NCBI GenBank assembly: GCA_026225415.1
Contig: JAMFSS010000002.1
Span: 89,915 to 153,914 of the forward strand
DNA from: Alphaproteobacteria bacterium
Lineage (GTDB): Bacteria > Pseudomonadota > Alphaproteobacteria > UBA9219
Direction of reading: 5' to 3'
Length of the DNA: 64,000 bases
The notes under the pieces were generated by a model that worked only from the letters and a program-made list of their open reading frames with translations, was not told the DNA's origin and did not search any database. Of the stretch, positions 55,469 through 64,000 are shown one piece after another; positions within the stretch are counted from its first letter, which is position 1, and every line of letters begins with the position of its first letter. Both the position numbers and the translations under genes were made by a program.

Positions 55469-55604
55469 AGTTAAAGAGAGAGGAAGGCAGGGGAAGATCG
55501 GGGAAGGAAGGGAATGGTTAGAGGAAAGATAAAAAGAGAATCTTCCCTTCCCCCCTATCTTCCCCTAGTCTTCCCCTCCCTATTCCTCTAACCCCCTCTC
55601 TAGT
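55469..55604. repeat. Purine-arm/pyrimidine-arm imperfect palindrome 3
   Basis: Left arm 55469-55539 is A/G-rich, with AGGGGAAGATCGGGGAAGG. Right arm 55540-55604 is C/T-rich, with blocks that reverse-complement it (CTATCTTCCCCT, CTTCCCTTCCC, CCTCTAACCC). It fills the divergent spacer between thiolase and asd. The right arm runs up to the asd ATG and leaves no Shine-Dalgarno. Confidence 0.8.
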
Positions 55605-55605
55605 T

Positions 55606-56625
55606 ATGAAAAAATACAAAGTAGCCGTTGTCGGCGCCACCGGCGCCGTGGGTCGTGAAATACTGAAAACACTGGCCGAACGCAATTTTCCCGTATCCGA
55701 AGTTATCGCGCTGGCTTCTGGCCGTTCGGCGGGTGGCGGCGTCAGCTATGGCGAAGATGCGGTTTTAACGGTGCAAGATTTGGCCAAATTTGATTTCAAG
55801 GGCGTCGATATCTGCCTGTCTTCCGCAGGCGCGAAAATCTCCGAAGAATTCGTCCCCCGCGCCGCCAAGGCCGGATGCGTGGTGATCGACAACACCTCGC
55901 ATTTCCGTATGGACCCCGATGTGCCTTTGATCGTGCCCGAAGTTAACCCGGACGCGATTGCGGGTTACACCAAACGCAATATCATCGCCAACCCCAATTG
56001 TTCGACCATCCAAATGCTGGTGGCGCTCAAACCCCTGCACGACCTCGCCACCATTAAACGTATCGTGGTATGCACTTATCAATCGGTTTCGGGAGCGGGC
56101 AAGGAAGCGATGGATGAGCTGTTCGTGCAAAGCCGCGCGATTTTTGTGAATGATGAATTGAAAAAAGAAATCTTCACCAAACAAATCGCCTTTAACGTCA
56201 TTCCGCAAATTGACGTATTTATGGAAGACGGCACCACCAAAGAAGAATGGAAAATGGTCGCGGAAACCAAAAAAATTCTCGATCCGAAAATCAAATTGTC
56301 GGCCACTGCCGTCCGCGTGCCGGTCTTTATCGGCCATGCCGAGGCTATAAATGTCGAATTTGAAAAACCCATCACGGCAACCGAAGCCCGCGCCGTTTTG
56401 AAAAAGGCAAAAGGCATCACAGTCATCGACCAACATAACGAAGAAGGTTTTGTAACACCGGTCGAATGCGCCGGTGAAGATAATGTGTTCGTCAGCCGTA
56501 TCCGCGAGGATATATCGGTCGAAAACGGCCTGAATTTATGGGTGGTCGCGGATAATTTGCGTAAAGGCGCGGCATTAAATGCGGTGCAGATTGCGGAACT
56601 TCTGATTAAAAATTATCTGAAATAA
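55606..56625 (+). CDS. asd: Aspartate-semialdehyde dehydrogenase
   Basis: Makes aspartate semialdehyde for lysine, threonine, methionine and cell-wall diaminopimelate. It begins KYKVAVVGATGAVGREILKT (NADP loop). The catalytic Cys is in ANPNCSTIQMLVALKPL (~131), and the C-terminal half has VRVPVFIGHAEAINVEFEKP with the catalytic His. Its 339 residues are complete. The ATG at 55606 gives the conserved N-terminus although only pyrimidine-rich sequence precedes it. The end is convergent with an unknown gene, with ~21 bases between. Confidence 0.97.
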   Translation: MKKYKVAVVGATGAVGREILKTLAERNFPVSEVIALASGRSAGGGVSYGEDAVLTVQDLAKFDFKGVDICLSSAGAKISEEFVPRAAKAGCVVIDNTSHFRMDPDVPLIVPEVNPDAIAGYTKRNIIANPNCSTIQMLVALKPLHDLATIKRIVVCTYQSVSGAGKEAMDELFVQSRAIFVNDELKKEIFTKQIAFNVIPQIDVFMEDGTTKEEWKMVAETKKILDPKIKLSATAVRVPVFIGHAEAINVEFEKPITATEARAVLKKAKGITVIDQHNEEGFVTPVECAGEDNVFVSRIREDISVENGLNLWVVADNLRKGAALNAVQIAELLIKNYLK

Positions 56626-56646
56626 TTGAATAAGGAGTTCGGCTTT

Positions 56647-57084
56647 CTACCGCACAAGCGCCAAGACCGGATAGCGCTGTAGCCGCGCATGCCTTCTGGC
56701 CTCTGCCATTCGCTTTATCTGCAACTCATATGCCGCATCGCCCACGACAGTGACGATTTGCTCGGCCACAGATTTGGCATTTGGAAATTTGATTGTCTTG
56801 GCCTTAACTTCACTTTTTCTTTGGTTGACCACTTCCAAAGTCAGAATAGATCCTCTGCGAATATTACCATCCTCATAGACCAGCGTTGCAGCACCGATAA
56901 GTGCCTGACCTCCCCCACTGTCGCCACGGGGACGAAATTCCAGAATGCCCAATATACTATTCTCATAAGCCTCTAAATAATGGACTTCGCAAACAACGCC
57001 CTCTTTCACAAGAAGCGTTTCAATCTGCCGTGCCATTCCGGTAATTTGGATATGGGCTGGCGCTATATCCTGCAACGCGCTCAT
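56647..57084 (-). CDS. Unknown soluble protein (145 residues)
   Basis: I do not recognise it. It is mixed alpha/beta, with no signal peptide or membrane part. A Gly-rich segment (EFRPRGDSGGGQALIGAATL) precedes beta strands (GSILTLEVVNQRKSEVKAKT) and a basic C-terminal helix (KRMAEARRHARLQRY). The start codon directly follows the stop of the gene upstream (TAAATG), so the two are coupled. It is the last member of a three-gene run of small unknown genes that carries the 61-bp hairpin in its middle. Confidence 0.6.
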   Translation of the reverse strand: MSALQDIAPAHIQITGMARQIETLLVKEGVVCEVHYLEAYENSILGILEFRPRGDSGGGQALIGAATLVYEDGNIRRGSILTLEVVNQRKSEVKAKTIKFPNAKSVAEQIVTVVGDAAYELQIKRMAEARRHARLQRYPVLALVR

Positions 57085-57381
57085 TTATCCCGCCCGCGCA
57101 TTGGTGCTTACATCATCCGCAACAGCTACCAGATAAGCCAAATCCTCAGCCTCGCGCCAACGGCGGCAGGCTTCGCCCGCCTTTATCGTGTCTTTTTCCG
57201 ATATGGCCAGCGGGTTATTCAACAATCCGCGATAGGCGTCATGCGCGCCCTCGGCGCGGGTTTCCAGCCATTCGATCAAATCATCAATGTCTGTCTGGTT
57301 GAATTCACTTGGGGTCAGTTCGCGCTTGATACGTTGCGCCACATGGGTTCCAAAACGGCTGTGCAGTTCTTCATAAAACAT
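57085..57381 (-). CDS. Unknown acidic helical protein (98 residues)
   Basis: I do not recognise it. The start is the ATG at 57381 (MFYEELHSRFGTHVAQRIKR), with AAGGGG about 5 bases upstream. A longer in-frame reading would translate the 61-bp repeat and is rejected. It is mostly helical, with acidic and Trp-containing segments (TDIDDLIEWLETRAEGAHDA, ACRRWREAEDLAYLVAVADD). The 61-bp hairpin ends 24 bases before its ATG and may act as a leader or control element. It is coupled to the next gene through TAAATG. Confidence 0.6.
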   Translation of the reverse strand: MFYEELHSRFGTHVAQRIKRELTPSEFNQTDIDDLIEWLETRAEGAHDAYRGLLNNPLAISEKDTIKAGEACRRWREAEDLAYLVAVADDVSTNARAG

Positions 57382-57405
57382 GAAACCCCTTCTTCTTTTT
57401 GGTTT

Positions 57406-57466
57406 AGACCAGCGATTCACGTTTGGGATAGAACGCAACAGCTTTCATCCCAAGCGATCGCGGTCT
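57406..57466 (-). repeat. Dispersed 61-bp hairpin repeat, copy B
   Basis: Read on the minus strand, it starts AGACCGCGATCG and ends GTGAATCGCTGGTCT, identical at both ends to copy A at 23623-23683. There are eleven internal differences. Positions 16 and 42 changed together from T-A to G-C, which keeps the stem. It lies between two small unknown genes, 2 bases after the stop of the first. Confidence 0.85.
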
Positions 57467-57468
57467 AG

Positions 57469-57678
57469 TTAATGCCGCGTTTGGTAACGAATATTTTCTT
57501 TCATCACGAACATCACGTTACGCAAACGATCCGCATAGGAAAGTTTGGCGACGCCCTTCTCCGTAATGCCTTCAAATTGTTCGAGCGTCCGCAAAATGGC
57601 GCGCGCGTTATCGATGCCGAAACGGCCTTCCAATTCAATAAAATCTAACCCGTCAAAGGTGAACATTTCGTTTTCCAT
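57469..57678 (-). CDS. Unknown small protein (69 residues)
   Basis: I do not recognise it. It starts MENEMFTFDGLDFIELEGRF; Met5 (57666) is an alternative. It is helical, acidic in the first half and basic towards the end (LSYADRLRNVMFVMKENIRY). There is no signal peptide. It lies upstream of the 61-bp hairpin and two further small unknown genes on the same strand. Its length and look recall small regulators or phage-like proteins, but I see no motif that decides it. Confidence 0.55.
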   Translation of the reverse strand: MENEMFTFDGLDFIELEGRFGIDNARAILRTLEQFEGITEKGVAKLSYADRLRNVMFVMKENIRYQTRH

Positions 57679-57793
57679 CAGACCGTCCGCACTTTTTATA
57701 ATTTCTCGTTATAACCGCTCGCTTATAGTCACCTATAAAATCTGGCTTTAACTGTTTTAGACAATAAGCTACCAATTTTGGGTTGTAAAGGTC

Positions 57794-57830
57794 AAAAAAA
57801 GAGGGGTAAATGCTTTCACCCCTCTTTTTT
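57794..57830. terminator. Rho-independent terminator after ferredoxin
   Basis: GAGGGGT (57801-57807) pairs with ACCCCTC (57818-57824). A 10-base loop lies between, with seven A upstream and six T downstream. It works for the minus-strand ferredoxin gene, 18 bases after its stop, and could work in both directions. Confidence 0.92.
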
Positions 57831-57847
57831 CAGCTCTTTTAGATGAA

Positions 57848-58162
57848 TTAAACGGAACCAGCCGCCAGCTTAACGACCAAACCGTCCAGATCTTTCGTAA
57901 AAATAATCTGGCAAGCAAGGCGCGAATCCTGCGTCACATCAAACGCACCGTCCAACATGCCGACTTCTTCTTCATTCGGCTCTGGCAATTTCGCCTTCCA
58001 CGCCGGATCAACATATACATGGCATGTCGCACAGGCGCATGAACCGCCGCATTGCGCCAGAATGGGGATGCCGCCTTCACGGATTATTTCCATCACCGTC
58101 CATTCTTCCGTCGCCAGAAGCTCGTGGTTGGTGCCTTCCATATCGGTCATGATAACTTTCAT
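57848..58162 (-). CDS. 2Fe-2S ferredoxin (adrenodoxin/FdxB type)
   Basis: A 104-residue plant/adrenodoxin-fold electron carrier. The cluster ligands are C-x5-C-x2-C in CGGSCACATCHVYV (three ligands among its Cys) and a later Cys in SRLACQIIF. The N-terminal sheet (MKVIMTDMEGTNHELLATEE) and VGMLDGAFDVTQDSRL are typical of the alphaproteobacterial adrenodoxin-like group. It lies 27 bases after the reductase gene on the same strand and ends at a terminator. The reductase is a likely electron donor. Confidence 0.93.
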   Translation of the reverse strand: MKVIMTDMEGTNHELLATEEWTVMEIIREGGIPILAQCGGSCACATCHVYVDPAWKAKLPEPNEEEVGMLDGAFDVTQDSRLACQIIFTKDLDGLVVKLAAGSV

Positions 58163-58189
58163 CGTCTTACTTTCTTTATGTGGTGATTA

Positions 58190-59323
<1,134 letters not shown>

Positions 59324-59983
59324 TTAAATTCCGGCAGAAATCGGCTCTTTTTTATCAATCTTTGTGTAAAAGCTTGCCAGATTCGACAGTAAAAACGCCA
59401 AAACAGATAAAACAACGAAAAAATTATGCGTGGCGATTGCAAGCGCAACATTGCTGGCCGAAGCCGCCACCAAAATTGGAGGCGCGATTTTCAATAAAAT
59501 ATCGGCTTTCCTTTGCCCCTCCACAAAATCGGCCATCGAGAAAATCAGGCAACCAGACATAATTAAACCACCTAAAACAGACTGGACTAAAGCCGTCTGT
59601 GAGGAAGAAAGCCTCACGGCATCCATAAATAATCCTACGCCATTCACTGATAACATGAAGAACGACACGCCTATTGGCTTGCTTTTAAAAAAAGCACAGA
59701 GGCGCACCGGCAAAGCACCCAAAACATATTGCGCAAAAGCCCGCAACCCCAAAGTCGCCCGCGAAAGCACCCCGCTTTCATGCGCGACGCGACGCATCTG
59801 ATCATCCCCGTAAGCAAGCAATATCAAATGGGCCGCAAGCGTAAAAAGAGCGCCGCCCAATTTTGGCAGGCTTACCCAGCCTTGTGACGCAAAAGCAAAC
59901 CCCAGATAACCAAGGTCACCCACGATATTACATAAAGCCATCATCGAAAAAGGATGGGCGCGAATATAGCGAACAAATGACAT
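59324..59983 (-). CDS. Unknown multi-pass membrane protein (219 residues)
   Basis: I do not recognise the family. There are about six hydrophobic helices: MALCNIVGDLGYLGFAFASQ, LGGALFTLAAHLILLAYG, VSFFMLSVNGVGLFMDAV, ALVQSVLGGLIMSGCLIFSM, PPILVAASASNVALAI and FFVVLSVLAFLLSNLASF. There is no large soluble domain. It follows the reductase unit on the same strand with a 75-base gap, probably as a separate transcript. A transport role is possible, but nothing in the sequence shows a substrate. Confidence 0.7.
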   Translation of the reverse strand: MSFVRYIRAHPFSMMALCNIVGDLGYLGFAFASQGWVSLPKLGGALFTLAAHLILLAYGDDQMRRVAHESGVLSRATLGLRAFAQYVLGALPVRLCAFFKSKPIGVSFFMLSVNGVGLFMDAVRLSSSQTALVQSVLGGLIMSGCLIFSMADFVEGQRKADILLKIAPPILVAASASNVALAIATHNFFVVLSVLAFLLSNLASFYTKIDKKEPISAGI

Positions 59984-60054
59984 TTATACTCCCCTGATCT
60001 TCAACTTGCGCCAACACACTTGCCCCCGCAAGTTGGAATCGATAATCATGGGGC

Positions 60055-60252
60055 ATGGACAAACTGGACATAATCATCGAAACCACCCGCATTGGCGCAA
60101 CCCTGCGCGTGGCGGCTATGGATGCCGCAACTGGCATCGAGATCATTTTTCAGGCTCCCCTTAAAACCAGCCAGAGAACATTGCATCAACTGGCGGTTAA
60201 GAAAATGGAATATGTGCTGAAAAAGGCCGAAGAGGGCAAAAACAGCGATTAA
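60055..60252 (+). CDS. Small conserved protein upstream of mdh (DUF6898-like)
   Basis: A 65-residue protein starting MDKLDIIIETTRIGATLRVA. It has a compact beta-beta-beta-alpha look with a basic C-terminal helix (TLHQLAVKKMEYVLKKAEEG). Such a small gene is often found directly upstream of mdh in alphaproteobacteria and I believe it is DUF6898, but the name is from memory. Its function is unknown. The stop is 80 bases before the mdh ATG, so co-transcription is likely. Confidence 0.7.
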   Translation: MDKLDIIIETTRIGATLRVAAMDAATGIEIIFQAPLKTSQRTLHQLAVKKMEYVLKKAEEGKNSD

Positions 60253-60272
60253 CATTTTGTTTGCACTTCTGA

Positions 60273-62079
<1,807 letters not shown>

Positions 62080-62180
62080 GTTTTATTCCAGTGGCATAAG
62101 TTAATTATAAATCCATCTGCCCGTCACATTATTTTCATGTTACAATGCGCGCCAACAAAAAATAAACAAGGAGAGATATT

Positions 62181-62396
62181 GTGCGCGCTTATTTCCTGAT
62201 TTACGCATGCGAATTATTGACACGTGAAACGGCTAAAGATTTTGGAAAAGCCGTTATGACCTCTTCTGTCATATCGCTTGCCATGACTGGCGCAGTTCGC
62301 CCCGGCTTGATCGCGCTTTCCACCGCTGTCTACACAGCGGATTCCGTCGCCAAGCGCACGAAGCAGCTCATTCAATACCGCTCCATCGGGCTCTGA
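62181..62396 (+). CDS. Unknown small protein (71 residues)
   Basis: I do not recognise it. A GTG start at 62181 follows a strong AAGGAGAG sequence by about 6 bases, which argues for real translation. The sequence MRAYFLIYACELLTRETAKD is followed by a more hydrophobic middle (VMTSSVISLAMTGAVRPGLI), perhaps a membrane-associated helix pair, and a basic end (SVAKRTKQLIQYRS). Its stop is 3 bases from the stop of the convergent GlsB/YeaQ gene. Function is unknown. Confidence 0.6.
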   Translation: MRAYFLIYACELLTRETAKDFGKAVMTSSVISLAMTGAVRPGLIALSTAVYTADSVAKRTKQLIQYRSIGL

Positions 62397-62399
62397 ATA

Positions 62400-62654
62400 T
62401 TATCGCCGCTTGATAAGCGAGATAATCAGCAACACCACAATGCCGCCAATCGCGCCATCGATGATATAAGCCACCAAACCGGTGCCCAGATGGATGCCCA
62501 AGCGCGGCAATAAATAACCGGCAACGGCAGAGCCCAAAATGCCGACGATGATATCGCCAATCAAGCCCAGCCCGCCGCCGACAACAACTTGCCCCGCAAG
62601 CCACCCCGACGCCGCACCGACCAATAACCAGATAATCAAAGCTTCCATTGGCAT
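62400..62654 (-). CDS. GlsB/YeaQ/YmgE family stress-response membrane protein
   Basis: An 84-residue protein with three glycine-rich hydrophobic helices: ALIIWLLVGAASGWLAGQVV, GLIGDIIVGILGSAVAGYLL and GAIGGIVVLLIISLIKRR. This is the transglycosylase-associated/YeaQ family, commonly induced by acid or envelope stress. The ATG at 62654 follows a strong AGGAGG by 5 bases. It is a single gene. Confidence 0.92.
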   Translation of the reverse strand: MPMEALIIWLLVGAASGWLAGQVVVGGGLGLIGDIIVGILGSAVAGYLLPRLGIHLGTGLVAYIIDGAIGGIVVLLIISLIKRR

Positions 62655-62725
62655 GATAACCTCCTAAAAAAACAAATCTGTAAAACCGGACGCGCAAGAA
62701 TAATAACAGGCAAATCCAGCCACGT

Positions 62726-62750
62726 CATCCCGGACTTGATCCGGGAGGCG
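62726..62750. repeat. REP-like palindrome (TCCCGGA-CTTGA-TCCGGGA)
   Basis: TCCCGGA (62728-62734) pairs with TCCGGGA (62740-62746), preceded by GTCA. It is the common proteobacterial 'gtcatcccggacttgatccggga' type of dispersed palindrome. It lies between the divergent-side leader of the YeaQ-type gene and the TPR gene stop. Confidence 0.75.
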
Positions 62751-62797
62751 CCCAAGAGCCATTTGCCGCGAAGCAACAATACTCTCGTAAAAAGACT

Positions 62798-63433
62798 TTA
62801 CGGTGAATTTGCCGCAGCCGCCTCTAAATCCTGCGCCCGGCCAAAATCTTCCTGCGCATTCTTGTCATTACCCAAATGTACCCACGCAAGCCCCCGCTGG
62901 CGCAAGGCATCGGCATTTTTTGGATTGTTTTTTAAAACCCTGTTCAAATCGTCCAAAGCATCCCAATATTTTTCCGACATCATAAGAGTTTCGGCGCGGC
63001 CAATCAAAGCCGCGCTGTTCATCGGCGCGATTTTTAGCACCGACGCAAATTGACCTTCGGCATTTTTGGCATCCTTGGCCGCCAGAAATTCCTTGCCCGA
63101 CAAATTATGCATCATCACGCCGCGACCCTTGTCGCGCTTGTCGAACCCCGAAGCCAAAGCCCAGAATTCTCGCGCCGCATCTTCATGCATGCCCCGCGCG
63201 CCTTGGGCAAAGGCGCGGCATAAATGCGCGTCATTGCCGCCGTTATTTTTTATCCATGCCTGCGCTTCCGCCGCTGCAATATCGGGCATTTCCTCGACAT
63301 GCTTCAGGCATTTTTGCAGGTGGGGGGATTCAGTGGAAATATCCGCCGCATAAGCCCCCGAAACAAGAAGCACCATCATCCCCGCGAAGGCGGGGATCCA
63401 TCTTCTTAATAATGTTCTGCGCTTATCGGTCAT
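62798..63433 (-). CDS. Exported TPR protein
   Basis: A 211-residue protein starting [20 protein letters not shown]. Residues ~11-30 serve as a signal peptide ending near SGAYAAD. The WIPAFAGMM part is the translation of a REP-like palindrome. The mature part is helical with TPR repeats: [40 protein letters not shown] and [20 protein letters not shown], then [20 protein letters not shown]. It probably acts as a periplasmic protein-interaction module. It overlaps the lepA end by 11 bases on the same strand. Confidence 0.82.
   Translation of the reverse strand: MTDKRRTLLRRWIPAFAGMMVLLVSGAYAADISTESPHLQKCLKHVEEMPDIAAAEAQAWIKNNGGNDAHLCRAFAQGARGMHEDAAREFWALASGFDKRDKGRGVMMHNLSGKEFLAAKDAKNAEGQFASVLKIAPMNSAALIGRAETLMMSEKYWDALDDLNRVLKNNPKNADALRQRGLAWVHLGNDKNAQEDFGRAQDLEAAAANSP
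63374..63400. repeat. REP-like palindrome inside the TPR gene's signal-peptide codons
   Basis: ATCCCCGC (63378-63385) and GCGGGGAT (63390-63397) form a perfect 8-bp stem with a GAAG loop. It is the widespread 'tggatccccgccttcgcggggatgatg' element read on the minus strand. It is in frame and codes for about WIPAFAGMM near the N-terminus of the TPR protein. Confidence 0.85.
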
Positions 63434-64000
63434 CCATCTTCAACGCCGCAATAAACGCCGATTGCGGAATTTCCACCTGCCCAAATTGGCGCATGCGCTT
63501 CTTGCCTTCTTTTTGCTTATCCAACAATTTTTTCTTACGCGAAATGTCGCCGCCATAACATTTGGCCGTTACGTCCTTACGCATCGCCGAAATGGTTTCG
63601 CGGGCAATAACCTTGGCGCCAATCGATGCCTGAACCGCAATTTTAAACAACTGTTTCGGGATCAACTCCTTCAACCGTTCACACAACATACGCCCGCGTT
63701 TTTCCGCATTGGCGCGATGCACGATGATACCCAAAGCATCGACAGGTTCGGCATTGACCAAAATCGACATATTGACCAAATCGCCTTCGCGGTATTCTTC
63801 AACCTGATAATCGAAACTCGCGTAACCTTGGCTGATGGATTTCAAACGATCATAAAAATCGAATACCACTTCGTTCAACGGCAATTTATAAACCAACATG
63901 GCTCGCGCCCCGACATAGGTCAGCTCGACCTGCTCACCGCGACGGTCATTACACAATGCCAAAATACTACCCAAATAATCATCGGGCGTTAAAATAGTCG
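63423..64000 (-). CDS. lepA: Elongation factor 4 (LepA), C-terminal part (5' end outside window)
   Basis: Ribosome-associated GTPase EF4. Only the last ~192 codons are in the window; the GTPase domain lies beyond the high-coordinate edge. It is recognised by [20 protein letters not shown], the EF-G domain V-like [20 protein letters not shown], the LepA-specific [20 protein letters not shown], and [20 protein letters not shown] with its C-terminal [14 protein letters not shown]. This tail domain is unique to LepA and complete. The stop overlaps the start of the TPR gene by 11 bases. Confidence 0.97.
   Translation of the reverse strand, partial: TILTPDDYLGSILALCNDRRGEQVELTYVGARAMLVYKLPLNEVVFDFYDRLKSISQGYASFDYQVEEYREGDLVNMSILVNAEPVDALGIIVHRANAEKRGRMLCERLKELIPKQLFKIAVQASIGAKVIARETISAMRKDVTAKCYGGDISRKKKLLDKQKEGKKRMRQFGQVEIPQSAFIAALKMDDR

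Noticed and set aside
57382-57438. N-terminal extension of the 98-residue gene through repeat copy B
   Set aside because: A good AAGGGG precedes the ATG at 57381, and the extension is just the translated repeat.

Overview
This is a 64 kb piece of a bacterial chromosome, most likely from an alphaproteobacterium. The evidence is a three-part proton-translocating transhydrogenase (pntAa/pntAb/pntB), a dimeric 404-residue isocitrate dehydrogenase, GluQ-RS, a DUF465 protein, a NodT-type efflux lipoprotein, an ELM1-like protein and a CheA-like/CheX/CheY cassette. Gene density is high, no gap exceeds 300 bp, and many genes overlap by 1-4 bases. I saw no tRNA or rRNA gene, no CRISPR array and no insertion sequence. 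A lineage near Rhodospirillales or Micavibrio would fit, but that is inference from gene style only.

Layout. 1-6.8 kb: end-truncated ligA, icd with a clear terminator, an AT-rich orphan gene, and the pnt operon with an extra small membrane-protein gene inside it. 7.0-11.1 kb: one 4.1 kb gene for an SF2 helicase carrying five tandem copies of an ~84-residue repeat; this is the most unusual gene here. 11.3-17.1 kb: an RND tripartite efflux operon in the order permease, adaptor, outer-membrane factor. 17.1-26 kb: an entericidin-like peptide, lon behind a heat-shock-like promoter, purEK, a degenerate GGDEF protein, a DUF465 protein, phosphofructokinase and several unknown genes. 26-28.5 kb: the ribosomal alpha operon (rpsM-rpsK-rpoA-rplQ). 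28.7-31.5 kb: a three-gene chemotaxis-like signalling cassette. 31.6-36.8 kb: a 2OG oxygenase, an ELM1-like protein, an Lrp/AsnC regulator, a CorC-like protein and a Fic toxin/antitoxin pair. 37-40.5 kb: rmuC and def-fmt-truA. 40.5-50 kb: an MSHA-like type IV pilus / type II secretion assembly locus. 50-55.4 kb: a beta-oxidation operon. 55.6-64 kb: asd, three small unknown genes, ferredoxin and its reductase, mdh, gluQ, stress and TPR proteins, and the C-terminal part of lepA.

The non-coding DNA is rich in dispersed palindromes. (a) A 61-bp hairpin occurs twice, 34 kb apart, with one compensatory base-pair change. (b) Three intergenic elements consist of a purine-rich arm followed by a pyrimidine-rich arm; two of them abut start codons that have no Shine-Dalgarno sequence. 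(c) Four REP-like palindromes are present, one of which is translated as part of a signal peptide. Together with the repeat-bearing helicase, these are the parts of the window least explained by known families.
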